NCBI GenBank assembly: GCA_040954595.2
Contig: CM082582.2
Span: 7,316,001 to 7,380,000, forward strand
DNA: 64,000 nt
Direction of reading: 5' to 3'
Source: Balanoglossus misakiensis
Taxonomy: Eukaryota; Hemichordata
The number at the start of each line of letters is the position of its first letter. Position 1 is the stretch's first letter. Position numbers and translations under genes: made by a program. The notes below the pieces were generated by a model. It was not told the origin of the DNA. It saw only the letters and a list, made by a program, of their open reading frames with translations, and did not search any database. Shown piece by piece: positions 32,847-47,900 of this stretch.

Positions 32847-35800
32847 CTAGACAAACATACACAGTCTCACTGTCTTGGTGTCCAACTTCTCGGCCAAGTT
32901 CTGCACACGGCACAGTCTAACACTATCCGCCTGGCCCGCGTTGTAGACGCGGTACAGGTGAAACTGATCCTGCATCTTCTCGGCGAACGAAATCTCCTGA
33001 GACGAGATCTCAAAGTATTTCTTCTGCTTGGTCTTGGTGCTCTTCACTTCCACGTAGATGCTGTACTCTCTGGCGACGTCGCCGTCATCGTCGTCGCCGT
33101 CCGTCTGGCGAACTTTGATCTCGAGGTCGTACGGTTGCCCGGACTCCTCCTCCTCGTTCACCCAGACGACGTCGACCGACATGTTCTCGGAATCCATGCT
33201 CTCCTTCTGGTGAAGCAAGAAGTTGTACACCAGCGCCTCGCCCCATTTTCCGATTTCGGTGAGGTCGTCCGAAACGTCGACGACCGCGTCCGCGGGCAGC
33301 CGTTTCATCAGCACGTCCCCCGCCCCCAGCTCCTCCAGCGCTTCGTCCAAATCTTGCGTCTTCCACGTGGGCTCCGTGAAATTGAAGAACTTCCTCGCCC
33401 CACTCCTCTTTTTCCTCTTGCCGTCGTGGTCTTCGTTTTCTTTGCCTGGATGAGCATCGTGATGGTTTTCGTCGCCCGGCAACCGTCCATTCTCCGTCTG
33501 CACTTCTTCTCCTTGATGATGGGGTTGACTATCATCTCTCGAAACTTCTTCATGGTTCGATGCTTCTTTTTGCCGTGGTGCTTCTGTCCATCCTTCATGG
33601 TTTGATGGCCCAGCATGCCTTTTCCCTTCCGGTTCATGAGATGAATGCTCTTTGTTTGGGTGTCTGTTCTCCTCAGAACGACCATGCTTGGCAGGAATGT
33701 CTGTCATTTTGAAAATAATTTTTATATAGAAAATATTTTATGGACTCAATCATTTTCATGAGTGCAGGTTACATTATAGAAGTTGTTATAGAAGTTTGTT
33801 TTTGTACCTCATAATGCTCTTGAAGATTCAAAACCATTTGACCGACTTTTGTGGGTTTTTTTTTTTAAAACAAAGACAACATTCAGCAATGAACACCCAT
33901 ACTTTCTCCTCAACCTACCTGTAGTACTCTCTCTCTGCTCACCACCTTCTCGTTGAACGCCACCTCTGTCTGCTCTTGGACGCTCGTTTCGCACGGCGCT
34001 CGTCTCGGATTCGGAGCTCGGTTCCTCCAGTGGCGCTGGAGGTGGCCATATCTTCATGCTGACCTCTGCCGCTTCATCCAAACGTGACTTCCCACCTGAC
34101 GGCAAGACAACATGAAAATCACATTCATATCTGTCTGTCTACTGCTGCCAAAGCCAAAGGGTTGTGCGACTCCGCTGGCTATTTTCACGTAGTGGGTCAG
34201 GTCAAAGGTTACAGCATCCCACAAGAGCATAATTTCTTCACGAAATAAAATTCCAGCAACATATCTTCAAATATCTGATTTGTTTACTTGCACAACTGCT
34301 CGCTAACCAGGACACCTGTCAATTAAGATTCGATTTTTCCAAGACCAAATCTACAATTGGAATAGAATGTTACCTTTGCTTGGAGAGCTGTATCCTCCTG
34401 CTTTGGGAGGCCAACATGGCAACACAGGGGTACCATCATCATTCAAACCAGCCTTGGCAACTTTCTCGTCACCGGTTTCATTTTCATCGGCTGCTGAAGC
34501 TTCTGAAGACAAAAAATAATAATCACCAAATAAATATGGATGCATAGTGAAACTTACAATAACATGTAGCTGACACAATTTTGACAAGCTTGATACTGAA
34601 CTGAAGGAACTTCAGCATAACCTGGGTTTGCCATACCTTGAGTTGGATCGGTTATCACTATAACCGGCTCTGGGGGTGGAGGAGGGGGTGGTGGTGGTGT
34701 GGGAGGTCTCGCTTCCTTGACTTCCCACTTTTCCTCGTTTTCACTCAGCCCCTCAAAGTCCTGGCTCTCCAGAAACTCCTCCCTGCTCTCCCCGGTGAGG
34801 CCGTCCAGGAACGGCAGCAGTGCCCTCAGGAAGTTCTTCAGATCCCGCTGGCACTCGGCGTTCCCCTCGCTGAACATGCGACAGATCTCGTCTCGGACCA
34901 CGGGGTACGTCCGGATGGTCTCCACGTAGTCCTTGTCCACGTAGAACTGGCGCTGGTCGACCAGCGCGCAGACCACGTTCTCCACGGCGTACATCGACTC
35001 GTCCCCGGCCATGCGGTAGACCACCTGCAGCTTGCCCACTTGGCCGAACTGGGTGATCTGCAGCAGGCCGGCCATGTTGCGCCCGGCCAGTTTGCCGTAG
35101 ACGTCCTCCGCGTACTTGTTGTAGAGGAACAGCTGTATGTAGGGAACGATTTCGTGGAAGAAGTTCTGCAGGGGCGGGCAGGGCTGGAAGGATTCCGTGA
35201 TGTACTCCGGCTCGATGCATCTACTGAAGTGCGGGACTTCGCAGGCATCGAGGAACACCTTCAGGTGATTCTCATCGTACTTCTTGGTATCTGAAAAAAA
35301 TGAGTAACAACTTAGCATCAGTATCAAGTTTATTACAAACATCCCCAGTGCATTACTTAAAACAAGAACTCTACACACACAGACCATGTCATATCACACT
35401 TAAAATACTGCATTGAGAATTTATTGACAGCAAATGGCACAGGTTTTCTGCACACCATACCAGTACACGCAGAATAAAATCTATCACTAAGCATATGGAG
35501 AAACATACCCACTCTCTGCCTGGAGTATTGGCCTCTGTTGACCATGCGAGTGCTCATCTTGGATTCGCCGAGATCGAGCAAGTTCACCGACTTCTCTTTG
35601 AACAACTTCTCCAGGTGCTTGTCATCGGACACGAAGAGACCATCCTCTAAACTGACCCACTGGTTCGATTTGGTGGGGAAGATTTTCTCTTTTTCAATCA
35701 TTCCACGCAGGTGCTTGCCGTAGATGGGCGAGATGTGAAGCGCTTCCGGCTGATGAGGAGGGTAGCCGCCCTGGTGGTCGGGGTCCCGGACGAGGCATTT

Positions 35801-38800
35801 CTCGCCGAGGACAGCGAAGAGATGGTAGACGTCTTGCAGCCGCTCGTAGTCGGGCAACATGGTTATGTCGACCACGCGCAGCAGCAGCGCGATGTAGTCG
35901 GTCATCTTGGGCTTCTCTTCGATACTGACAGCTGCTCCGCAGAAAAATCCCGGCAGGTCGCCATAGAAGTGCGCGAGTTGCGGTCGCTGGGGAACCTGGA
36001 TGTGGGACGACGTGGCCGAGCTGGCGTACTTGACGAAGAGGTTCGACGGGTCGTGCCAGTAGACGTCCGATTTGTGGTAGAATCGCCCAACCGACCCTTG
36101 ACCTTCCGGCACGAAGACGGCCGGGTAGCTCTCGAAGAACTTCTGTATCACCGACGGCGCCGCTTCTTGCTCCAGGTAGCCGTAGACGCTCGTGATGTGG
36201 TGCTGGCTGGTCTGGAACTGGACGCCTGTCTTGGTCGGCTCGCCTTCCTTGGTCGCAGAGTGGCCAGTGCACCAGCGGTGGAGGTGCTCCAGCACGACTT
36301 CAACGTTGATGTGCCCGGCCGTCTTGATCTGCAGGTGCTGCGTCATGGCCACGTTGCCGACGCTCCCCATGAGATAGTAGACGTGGTCAGCCAGCAGGGA
36401 GAACACCTTATCCGAGTGCAGGTACACTTCCCTGCCGGTCAGATAAGTGGGGGTCTCCAGAACGCCAGAGGGGTGCCGGTGGATGGCAGGTAACCACGGC
36501 AACGTGGTTGCATAGATACCGAACGACGACTGGGTGTTGGCGAGAATGTTACCATCTTTGCCACAGACACTAGCATTGGTGTACTTGGAATAGCTGCCGT
36601 CCCAGTCGTCTTCTAAGATCTTCATCAAGACCTGACTCTGCGCGACTTTCTGTTGTTCCGAGATGTTGCCAGCGGTAACCAGACCGTGGAACTCGTCACA
36701 CACCCAGTCTTCTATTCGGTAGTTGCCATCTTCAGGTCTGGGCCAGAATTTGTAGATGCTGTTGTGTGCCCATGGAGAATGTATCTGAAAGGGATCAAAT
36801 CATCCAATTAGATTGTGGGTTAGAATGTCGACAATTCAGTTTACTGAGATTTTGAAGAGATGACTTCTTTGTGTCTAAACTCTTTGACATGCAAGGATCC
36901 ACACTTACGATCTCATTCTCTGGAATGGTGACCATCTCTTTCTTGACAGCCAGGGAGTGCAGAACCCCTAGCTTACTGAAAAAGGTTTGCCAGCTGCTGA
37001 CATTTTGTTGCTGTTTATTGTACTGCAAGTAACGGCTGTCAAGTAGAATCCAATCATATCCTGTAAAACGGGGAAATAATCATCAGAGAGGTGAACAAAA
37101 CTTCCATGAAAGAATCAACACATTACAAGATTAAAGTGCAAAGACTGGATAGCGTTCCACAATCCAAGTAATTTATCCCTTTCACCACCATGGTTTGGTC
37201 CAACTCCATTGTTTTCAAATAGCGCTGACGGACCTTTATATACGGAAATAGGGATGAGAGGGTTATTACCTGGTAGCTGTCTCTGGAGGTCGACCTTGTT
37301 TCCATATTCCGTTGTGAAATGAGTCGGTTGAGTTGACGGGTTTACCAGACCGTGGTTGGTGATCACTCTCACAATTCCCTTGAGTTCTTCCATGTCACAA
37401 ACTGATGGCAGCTTCTCGGACTCTTCCTTGATGTAAATCACAAACTCCATCAGTAGGGTGTCGTCCTTATCCTGGAAGGGGGAAGAAAGAGAGGAAGTGG
37501 AGAGAGAGAGAGGGGGGGGGGGAGACAGAGATAAATAAATACAAAGAGAGATTGAAAACCAAGAAAAAAAGAGTGAGGAAAATGGATTGGAGATAAATTC
37601 AACAGGCTCTAACCGATACACAGCTAATGTTTTGTCTTCATATTGGCTGTAGATTTCATATACGCTACATGTAGCTCAAGCATCATCAGTACCATAGCTG
37701 TGCACTCAACAGTGGAACTTACAGAAATTTGTCATCCACTACAGCAGACGATCACCAGTTCAATCAAGATTTAAACGTTAAACAGTCAAAACTGTGAAAA
37801 ATCAGCATCCTGGCTGCAATTACTGTCATCTTACCTTCCATCTGTCTGATTTAAAAACCGGCATGATGTGATTCTTGATGACTTCCCTCGGCTGCATTTC
37901 ACAGACGCCCAGTAAATTCAACACACTGCGGACTTGCGAGTTGCAGACTTCGTCCAGGCAGGTCAGCAGCTCGGCGGGAACCGAGTTCAAATCTTTCTCG
38001 AGTGCCATCAAACGACCTATGAAGAGAAAACAGCATGTCCGCTGAATTTGATGATGTCACTGGTTTCTGGGGAAAAATGCAGACACACCTGATACGCTCA
38101 ACATGAATGTTTTACTACTACTTACTGAAGAAGCTTTTACCCTTTCACCCCCTTGCTGCTGAAATTAGATCATTTGAATTTTAAAAACAGCCACTTACCC
38201 TGCCCCTTTGCCTTGTTCTTTGGCACAGCTCCAAGATCCGTCTGCCGGCCTCCGGTGACCGGGAAGAACACACTGCAGTCGTCGAGCGCCACATATCGGC
38301 CATTGGACAGCGGAACGACGGGAATCGTTTTCACCTCCTTGATGACGTCGTCTTCATGGATCGTGTAGTCGCTCTCCATGAGTCGGTGTAAGCACGCTAG
38401 CCACTTGGCCACAAAGGACACGGTTAAACTTGATTCTGAAATGGCAATAATATGCATTTTGAATAAAGAAGGGGCTCTGAGCTTGACATCTTACATGCTT
38501 TGTGGCAGAGTAGTACATGTTTTTTTTTGTATTTGATTTGATGTCCACCAGATCCAAATTCGTGCTTGTGAGTCCAGTGATGACACTTCACATGGATAGT
38601 TCTGATCTACAGCCTGCTAACAAAGTCACCCGATGGACAACATTGTTATACCGCCCTCTATAAGTGAAACACTGCTAACAGAGTGAGCCTTACCTTGACG
38701 ACTAGCCGCGACAGCCTTCCCGATCTCGATCAGATGTTTGACGGAGAGCGTCTGTACGCCCAGCATGTTAATCAGAGGCAGACTGATCGCCGACACGATG

Positions 38801-41800
38801 CTCGGATGGAGGTAGCTGCGATTCAGATGATGATGCAGCAGATCGGAACTGATGACTTCTTTCAGCAGAGGGTCTCGGGTGACGGCCAGCTCCGACGGCA
38901 ATTTCCACTCAAAGGCCCCTGAGGGTCAGAAAATGAAAATGATAAAGAGAGAAGAACACTAAATGCAGGTGATATTTACTTTAACAGAAATGAAAATTCT
39001 CTGAAAATCAGAACCAAGGTACTCACCCTCACCAGCTTTGACATCTGTTGGTAGGCACGGAGACGCTTTCAGCTGCTGTATGATCTGCTTAGCAACCGGC
39101 TTGAAGAATCCCAGGATTTCCCCTTCCATTGGCACATACTGCAGAAAATTACAGACTGCCTCCAAGTCAGACAACGCTGGATGGTCCTGAACATGAATGA
39201 GAGATACACATGGAGACCATCGTAAGACATAAGACACAGAGGCAAAAATTATCACCCAGACAGTTACCAGATGAGAAACTAGCTTTTCAAGCCTTCAAGC
39301 ATGGATAAAAAAACAGGATGAAATCATATTTTTGGTAAATCATAATACAAATGTACCTTGAATGCTTGCAAGGCTTGGATAAACAAGAGCGGTAACTCTC
39401 CTCTAAGCCACTGGTTCCAGGCACTGTCATTGTCAACATCCTCACGAGATGACGGTACATCAAAGTCACCTGAAATAAAAAAGAAAAACAGAACCATGAA
39501 AGCAGGCTTTTCTACCTTTTATCATTTCATATTTTCATATCAAGAGAATATTTTCACTTTTCTTAGAAGCATATACTCTTATGTCTTATGTCAATATAAT
39601 AGTACTATAATAGTTATATTAAAGGATTTCTGAAATGAATATTTTTATCAAAAGTACTGGAATGCCCATTGTAAAAACTTACAAAAAATGTCAATTTCTG
39701 ACTATACCGTTTGTCTGACTACAATGACAACAATCAATTCTGTACCTTGGATAACAAATCGGAATCCGTAACTACGAAGTGGCAAGAAGGCAAAGACTTT
39801 CTCTTTAGATGGGGCCGACTGTGGATACATCGTCCCGCCATCTTGACTGTTCGGTTGCAACAGAAACGCCAGGGCCAGTTCAGTGGATTCTACATTCTCT
39901 TTGACCATCTGCAATGAGAACAAGAATTATTTTTAGGACAAATCGGAATGTCGGATGTAAGGTGATGAAGAATACAAATTCAAGAAAATCTCCATGGACA
40001 ACCAACACAAGAAAATCATACTGTTAGTTAAACACTGAAACCACCATACAACACAGCTGCATGTACATGTACTTAGGATTTTAGATTATAATGTTTTAGG
40101 ACGGACAAAATAATGCCCACCTTGGTAGCATCCAGTTGTTTCTTCACCACCAGCCACCGATCAACACCATCACCGTGCTGGATCTCAATCACTCCGTGAC
40201 TGCCATCAGTTCTCTTCATGCATCGAATTTCACCACTCACCTGGAAAGAACACAAAGTTAGATTTAATTGGAGGAGATTTTTCAAAAAGGTTCAACTGTA
40301 TGCAAGTCACACTCTCACAGAGAAATGTTATGTTATGCCATCATGTTTTATTTCTAGTAATGTCGATGGGTATTTAGATTTCCATATAAACAATAAACTC
40401 TGAACTCACCTTGTCTTCTATGGTGATGCTCTTCAAGCGATGCAAGAAGAGGAGCAACGATGGGTGGATGTCATGGAAACGGTTACCAAGGGATCGGCTG
40501 TGTTGTATTTCACTTTTCAACGGCAAGACTATCGTAGTCTTCCAGCTGAACAAAAAGAAAACATTAATTTATAACCTGTGCATGTTTCTACACAAAGTCT
40601 ATATATGGTGGTACACATGTACATGTACATTATAATGTGGATTGAGGATTTTCAGACATTACACAATCATGTATCAGATAATTGCGACATTGTTAGAAAC
40701 TTTGCAAAACTTACCTAATGTTGGCTGCATCACTAACACTGTCATCATCATCATTGCCAATCCAGTGTGGCAGGATGTATCCCACTGGTCCACTCTTTGC
40801 ATCAAAGCACATGTGATAGCCATTGGAATGAATGGATGGTTTGTCAGTGACGCGGAACACTGACTTAAAACCAATGCCTTTCTGACCTGTGGACGTAAAG
40901 ATATAATATGATATCACTGCATGTGTGAGTACATTGTATCTTTACTGCCTGAAAGTGCTAGTACACGTACCAGGTACTTCTGGTTTTGCACGACCACTGC
41001 CTTGTTCAGCACTGTCAGTGTGCCTGCCTGCACGTTTCTTTTCACATGGTTTCTGTCTGTACATGTGCTTGTCCATCTATTGGACTGTCTGTCTCTTTAC
41101 AAGTGTCTGTTAAATTGTCTTTGTGACCTCAGTGTCATCCTCACACTCTTGGCTACCTACAATACTCACCGATGTACCCATATTTGTGTTTTCCTTTCGT
41201 GCTCTTGCCAACATCGCACAGCGCCCGGATGTCCTTCTCGCGGAAGCCACTCTCGTTGTTCAACACCGTCACGCAAGCCTTCTCCACCACAAACTTCAGC
41301 GCGGGACCATCCTCCTCCTCGCCGTAGCTGTTGTCATCAGCGTTCTGCACCAGCTCCAAGACGAAATGCGTGTCTTTGCTGTAGAGCTCCGTGGACAGCC
41401 TCTCCAGACTCCGACCCGTCCGGTTCTGCAGTCGCTCCATCAGATTCGTGGCTTCCTGGGTCAACTCGATGCCGATTCCGAATTCGTACTGTCTGATCTC
41501 GTCGATCACTCTGCGGCATTCCATCTCTCTCATTTCTTCTTCTGTCAGTTTCTTTTCTTCCTCCACTTCTTCCTTCTCGTCTTCAACTACCTCATCTTTT
41601 TCTATATCTTCTTCCCCTTCACCTTTGACCTCACCAGTTTCATCTTTGACTCCATCTGTTCCTTCTCTGGCATCGATCTCGAGTTCATCATTAGATTCAC
41701 CTTTGACCTCATCAACTTTGACCTCAGCAACTTTGACCTCAGCAACAGCACCATCAGAGCTGGCCTTGTCACCAGTGTCTGGAATAGACATTAAAGCAGA

Positions 41801-44800
41801 CATAAGACTCTAAAATAACATAATAAAACTTTCACTGCCAGTATATGCACATCTTGAATAAAAAGTACTGGCAGATCCTACAATGGACAACAATGCAACA
41901 TTTGTACACATTTTTAACATATTTTCTGATAAAATGCACAGACTTTGTCATTCCAAAGTAATAATTTTTGAAACTATGTTTCTTTGAATTACTCAACAAC
42001 TGAGATATTTTGACTTTCAGACTCTGATGGATTCAGTTTGGACTTTGTTCTTCAGACTTTTGTCAACTGATTCACAGCACCCCAAACTTCGGAAACTTAC
42101 TATCAACAGCCGATTCGGAACCAGATTCTGGCCTGAGTAAATCCTCCACATCTGAGGATTCTGTCTCTGAACTCTCGCTCTCTGTGTCACTGTCTGTGTC
42201 ACTCCCACTGTCACTGCTTGTGTCCGAGTCCTCCTCTATTTCACCATACACATCAGGGTCGTAGTACGGGTCATCTTTACCGGACGGTGACTTCACTCTA
42301 GATTCCACTGGTGTCTGAAATGAATGAAGACGACAAAATAAGTGGGATACTTTGTGTGAAAAAAATACTGGAAATTAAAGAGATACAGCTAATTAATGTC
42401 ACTTTAATATTGTTTTATGAGGGAAAAATGGCCAGCAAAGTTTGTTTTATCCCCTCACCTCAACATTCACAACATCTTCTCTTTCCACACAACTGACCGG
42501 TGCTTGTATCACGGTTCTCTCACTGAACGACACAACCCACTCATTGATGCCAAGCATCAGACCCAACTCCTGCAGTCTACTCCTCTCTGTGCTGGATTTA
42601 CAGTATTTTGCCAGCAATGTCTTTGATTTTGTGGCTCCTACAGCTCTGCCGAGCGGTTCAATGATCACCTGCGATGCGACGAATCACAAAAATTATAAAG
42701 TAAGATTTTTTCCTTGTTTAACAACACCCATTTACATGTACATGTACATGTACTTTTAAAAATCAAATGGTTTACAGATTTAAAGCAGTTGCCAGAAAAT
42801 CCACTTAAATATATATCATAGGTTGGATCATACTGTGGATAGTATTCTCCAAAGGGTAGGATATTCCTGGTCTGTTCTTGCTACAACAAACAAAATTGTA
42901 GAAAAAGTAAATCGCCATGACTACCGGTACACCTACCTGGTTTGCAATGGCCACACAGATCTGTGTCGGGATGTACACCAACAACTTGATCACAAACTCC
43001 AGCACCGCGCCGTAGTTGCTCAGCTCGTAGTCGTCTTCGTAGGACGTCGGTTGCGGCGCCCCCGGGGGACTGCTGCTGACACAGAGCTGGGCGAGCGCCG
43101 ACTCCATCATGTTGGCCAGCAGGGCCAGGGGCGAGTTCTTGAAGCCGCCATATTGGATCACTATGGAGACCAGGTGGCCCGCGGTCTGGCGGGCGTCGCC
43201 TTTCCCAGCATGCTTTGCAAAGACAGCTGGCGAGGTGGTCGTTGTGAGTTTCAGTAATACGCCCGGCTTTGGCTCCAGGACACTGACATCGAACGGAAAC
43301 TGGACTCCTGTTGGGCAAAATTAGCATTGTAGTTACATTGTTGTTGCAAGGAATCTACCGTTAATCACTAAACTGTTGGTTTAAGCCTTTCACCCATTTT
43401 TCCCTAAATGTACCGTATGGGTCCAACTTTACGAAAGAATACAACTGGACTCTGACCAAACCATTCCAGTGAGAGGGTAAACAATTTTTTTAAATTAAAA
43501 AACAAGAGTGTACAGAAAATTGAATCTCACACACCTGTAGTGATGTCAGATATGATACTTCCAGCGTTCTTCTCGATGAAGTGCTTCAGGTCGCCATGTT
43601 CCGGTTCGAACACCAACGACCAGTGCGACCACGCGGCCAAATCTTCCAACAAAGGTGCGTTCATCAGACACGCCATGGCTCGGACCTTCTGCTGCGCGCC
43701 CAGCAGACCAACTTTACGTTGCTCGCCGGAAGCAAGGACCTCAGTGGACCTAGTGTAAATAGCAAAAATCAATAGAACTGACATGAAATTGCATACATTG
43801 TACAGTACATGTACCGGTACACTGACCATTATTCAAAAAGGCAGCATACATGAATACAAATGCAAATATATGTCCTTAATTATGCATCTGCAAAACAAAC
43901 ACAGACATACAAATACACACAGTAGCTTTCCTGAAATTCCCCATCCATGCTTACCTATTGCTTGTTGAGAATGCACTCTCATAGATGACTCTACTGTGGA
44001 GACCAGCCGCGGTCACATCGCCGGCACTCTTTTGTTGTTTCTTGACCGTGTTGACGAGCTGGAGCAACGATCCATGCCCAAGCTCCCTGGCGGAACTCAC
44101 CTTGAAGTGACTGCAGAGGGCACTCTCAATCAAATCCCCCTACAAGAAATTAGAAACAACATTATACAGACATGATAAGTGAAAGTATCCAAGGAACATT
44201 TTTGGACAGAAAAATCCCTTCAACAGTCAACCCTTGAAACTTTGCGTAAACAACATGATGCAAATGATGGCCGACGAAATTTCAGATGACAGTAGATGAA
44301 CTTCCTGAACAGAAGAAAGCCAAATTGTATGTGGATGGCAAAACGTTTCTCACATAAAATAAACCGCTATGTGGTAGTTCCTACATACCTTATCCAGAGC
44401 ACCACACTGTTGTATGAACTCCAGCACATCTTGTCTGTTTGGTCTGTAGACAGACCCAGACATGACAGATCCACTGCTACCTATGCCAAGCTGGCTCCCT
44501 CCATACTCCTCTAACATCTGAGTTGAGCAAAATACAAAAAAATTAGTACCACTTCAGAAGGCCGTACAACGACCAAACAACACCCAAAAATGAAATAAAA
44601 TATATGACGTCATTAATCTGGTCATTTATTAAGTCATTCTTTCTGGACCTACCTGTGGATGACTATTGATGTATTCCAAGAACGTTCCATATCCCATGGC
44701 CAAGAAGGTTTCAAATTTGAAGTGATCTGCAAGCTTCTTTTCGATCCTTGACAGAATGGTCAGGCTTAGACTTCCCTGACATTTCTCCAGATATTTCACT

Positions 44801-44870
44801 AACTGCTGAAGCAACATAGCTGTCATAAAAAAAAACATTATTATTAGTATTACAATTTATTATTGTTTTG

Positions 44871-44917
<47 letters not shown>

Positions 44918-47900
44918 TTCGTTATAATCATCATCATCACCACCACCACCATCAACATTATTAACATTATATGTTATATCATCAAAAAGTGCAACCTTCT
45001 GAGGCTTAAACAATGCCTGGTTTAAATCATTTTCACTGTATATCTACCTGCAGATGGTGGGGTCAGCTGCTGGACTTTGCTGTCATCCACGATTTCAGCA
45101 GCCGGTGCATCACGAGAAGCGCTTCCATGTGGTGCGCTTTCAAAGGTGAAAAATCCTTCGGGTTCTTCCAACTTGCCGGTGCAAATTGCCAACTGGAACA
45201 ACTGTCGAGCAAGTGGGTTCATCATGACGACATCAAAGAACTTTTCCATGTGTCGTTGGAGCGATCTGTCGATACTGATCTGTTTGAACGCCATGAAGAC
45301 GTCCATGATGACTTCAGCTGCCGTTAGACTCGCGTACTTCTTGCGGAGATCGTACCCGGGTGTTGCCACGGCAGCAGAGGGGTCGCCGAAAGAATCCAGA
45401 AGGGTTGATTTGAGTTTCTGTAACTTGGCATCAATCTCTTCTTCCATATCCCTCACAACTTGCACTCGAATCATGTCAAATGTTGTCTTTTCATCTCGTT
45501 GTGCTTTCTTGATGACCTGAGTGTGTCAAAAATTCACAAATAAATAATTCATTATATTCAGAGCAAGAAAGGAGGAAGAATGGATGCATGGTTACCCTGT
45601 CTGTTAAGGTATCCGATTGCGTTTCAGTTTTTCCTGAATAACTGGGCAATAATCCAAGACTGAGATTCTGTTGGTGTGAAACTACAACATTCTACATTCT
45701 GAAATTCAAAATAATAAAACTTACAGAAACGGCCAATGCAATACTTTGTATTCTGACACCCAGCTGATACGGCTCGTCACAGTTATACTCCCCCATCAAG
45801 TACTCCATGAACTTCGTCAGATCGATGGGAGACCTCCAACAGTCGAACTTTTTCATGAATACGCGCAGGTGCCTCATTATGTCCATGGTGGTGACGGGCG
45901 GGATGTCGGCGTCCGGCAGGGTGGGAGGGAGCTTGAACATGTCGTTGACGATGGGGTTCCTGGCGATGGGGCCCAGGTTCAGCTCTGCGTAGGACTTCTT
46001 GGTCCGGTCGATGTCCGACAGCGACTGGACCAGCTCGTGGGCCGTGGAGATGGAGCGCACCATCAGAAACGCCTGTATGTACGCCGAGACTTTACACTGC
46101 AGCTGGTGGAGCTCGAAGAGGCGGTCCACCTGCTTCTCGTTCCGGTAGTTGAGCTCCCGCAGCGACGACACGTTGAAGTGCTGGAACACCAGCCGGAGGA
46201 CTTTCTCCACGGTGACGTACTCCCCGTTCTCTGCCAGCTTCGTGATGATGTCATCGCACACAGCATTGACGTACTCCTTATTTGGCTTACCACCTTTGTA
46301 GCTGTATTTTTCTACTGAGACCGGCGGCGGTGGTGGCGTACTTCTAGCGGCGTCTGGATTTGTCCGAACCAAGCTGCTGGTAGACTTTTCCTGGCCTTTT
46401 GATACTGCATTTTTTCTGCCTCCAACTAACCCCTGCATCGTCAGAGTAACTTCACTGCCCTTCATCTTCGACTGATCGCCCTGTGCTGTTGCTTTTGGCA
46501 GACTCTTTTTCTGGCTGTTTTTCCCCTGAACTTTGGCAAACAGGTCCGGCCACTCTTCTTCATTCAAGTTGCCCTGTTTTGGTGCCACCGCAGATTTACC
46601 ATCTTCTTTCTTTGACTGCCACGACGGTTTCGTTTCAGTTCTTGACGCCTGTGTACGAGATACCGGTACAGGGTTATCCTTAGCAGCCTGGGGGGTCGTC
46701 AGAGTTGCTGGCTTATCTGCAGCAGGCTGGGGTGGTCTACTTACATTCGTCGACATAAGGGGTGCTGGTTGCGCGGGTTGGCTGGGAGTTGGAAGCAGGC
46801 CACCACCACCACTGGCTTCAGTTGTTGGTAATGCTGCGGCTTTGCCAGGCGCTGACTGTGCCGGCTGCGCGGGTTGGGCAGGAACGGGAAGGAGACCACC
46901 CCCAACAGCCGCTCCGGCATTCTGTCTTTCCTCTGTCGGATTCTGCTGAATGTACCGCTTTTTCTGACTGTCGATCTGAGCGATGGCTGACAAGAAGAAG
47001 AGCTCGGTTTCGTGTTTGTAAGTCGCGTACTGGCGTTGGTCGAGAAGTTTCTGACTCAGCAGCATCTGGGTTTGCTGCATGCGCTGCAAGTACTGGTTCT
47101 GCAACATCGCGATCTGCGTGTCGTACACTTGCACTTGCTTCCTCACACGTTCGAGGTACTGCGCTCGCTCGCTCTCCTGATCATTCAGTGTATGCCGAGG
47201 TTGATCTGGTCCACTAGAGGGCGGTACAAGACATGGATCACCACTCAGCACTTTGTCATCCGGCTTAGCCACCACTTCCACTTCTTGCACCGTCTCTGTC
47301 GGTTGCTTAGCGGCCACTGTCTCTTCTGGTTTCTTGGCAGCTGCCGCCATTTTCTTTGGCTCTGTCTTCTTCACATACTGTTGATGAAGCCTCGCCACAA
47401 AGTAGGCCAAGTTTGAAGTTGGCTTGGATTCGAAAATATCGAGAAACAAGAGGATCAGGTCGTCCATATCCACCGTTCCATATTTCTTGACGTTTATGCG
47501 TTGCTTGAACGTCTTCCTGTACTTTGCTGGTACATCGCTCCAACGAATGCTGCCTGGGTACACTGCTTTCAGCACCTTTATCAGTTCCCTTTTCAGTCGT
47601 TCCAGACCAGCTAAATCCACGTCGAAACCAAGTTCAGCCGGTTTGATTTCGTGAATCTTGTACGTCTCTTCCAAGTCCAGCCACACTTCGCCGGAATTTT
47701 CAACTGTGCTCAGATGGAAGAAATTAAATTCTTCCAACACTGCATCCATGTCCTTGAGACCGTACCGCTGCGGGGCCAGGGTTTTCTTGTACATCCTGCT
47801 GTAGGCGGTGTGGATGTAGCTTTCCGGCATTCCGTGCTTGTAGAGTTGTAGCAGGTTGAACAGTTCTTCCATCAGCTTCTCTTTGTCCAAGATCTGTCCC

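Noticed and set aside
32958-33605. A 215-residue plus-strand frame rich in Leu and Val
   Set aside because: Antisense of the acidic, Lys/His-rich DUF3883 exon of the NO VEIN-like gene. No start context or homology.
40921-41794. Two overlapping plus-strand frames of about 190-223 residues
   Set aside because: They mirror the acidic GHKL-linker exon on the minus strand. Their composition (Ser/Phe/Leu runs) is that of antisense GA-rich coding DNA.
44711-45013. A poly-aspartate protein on the minus strand
   Set aside because: The Asp run is a TCA microsatellite inside an intron flanked by good splice sites.
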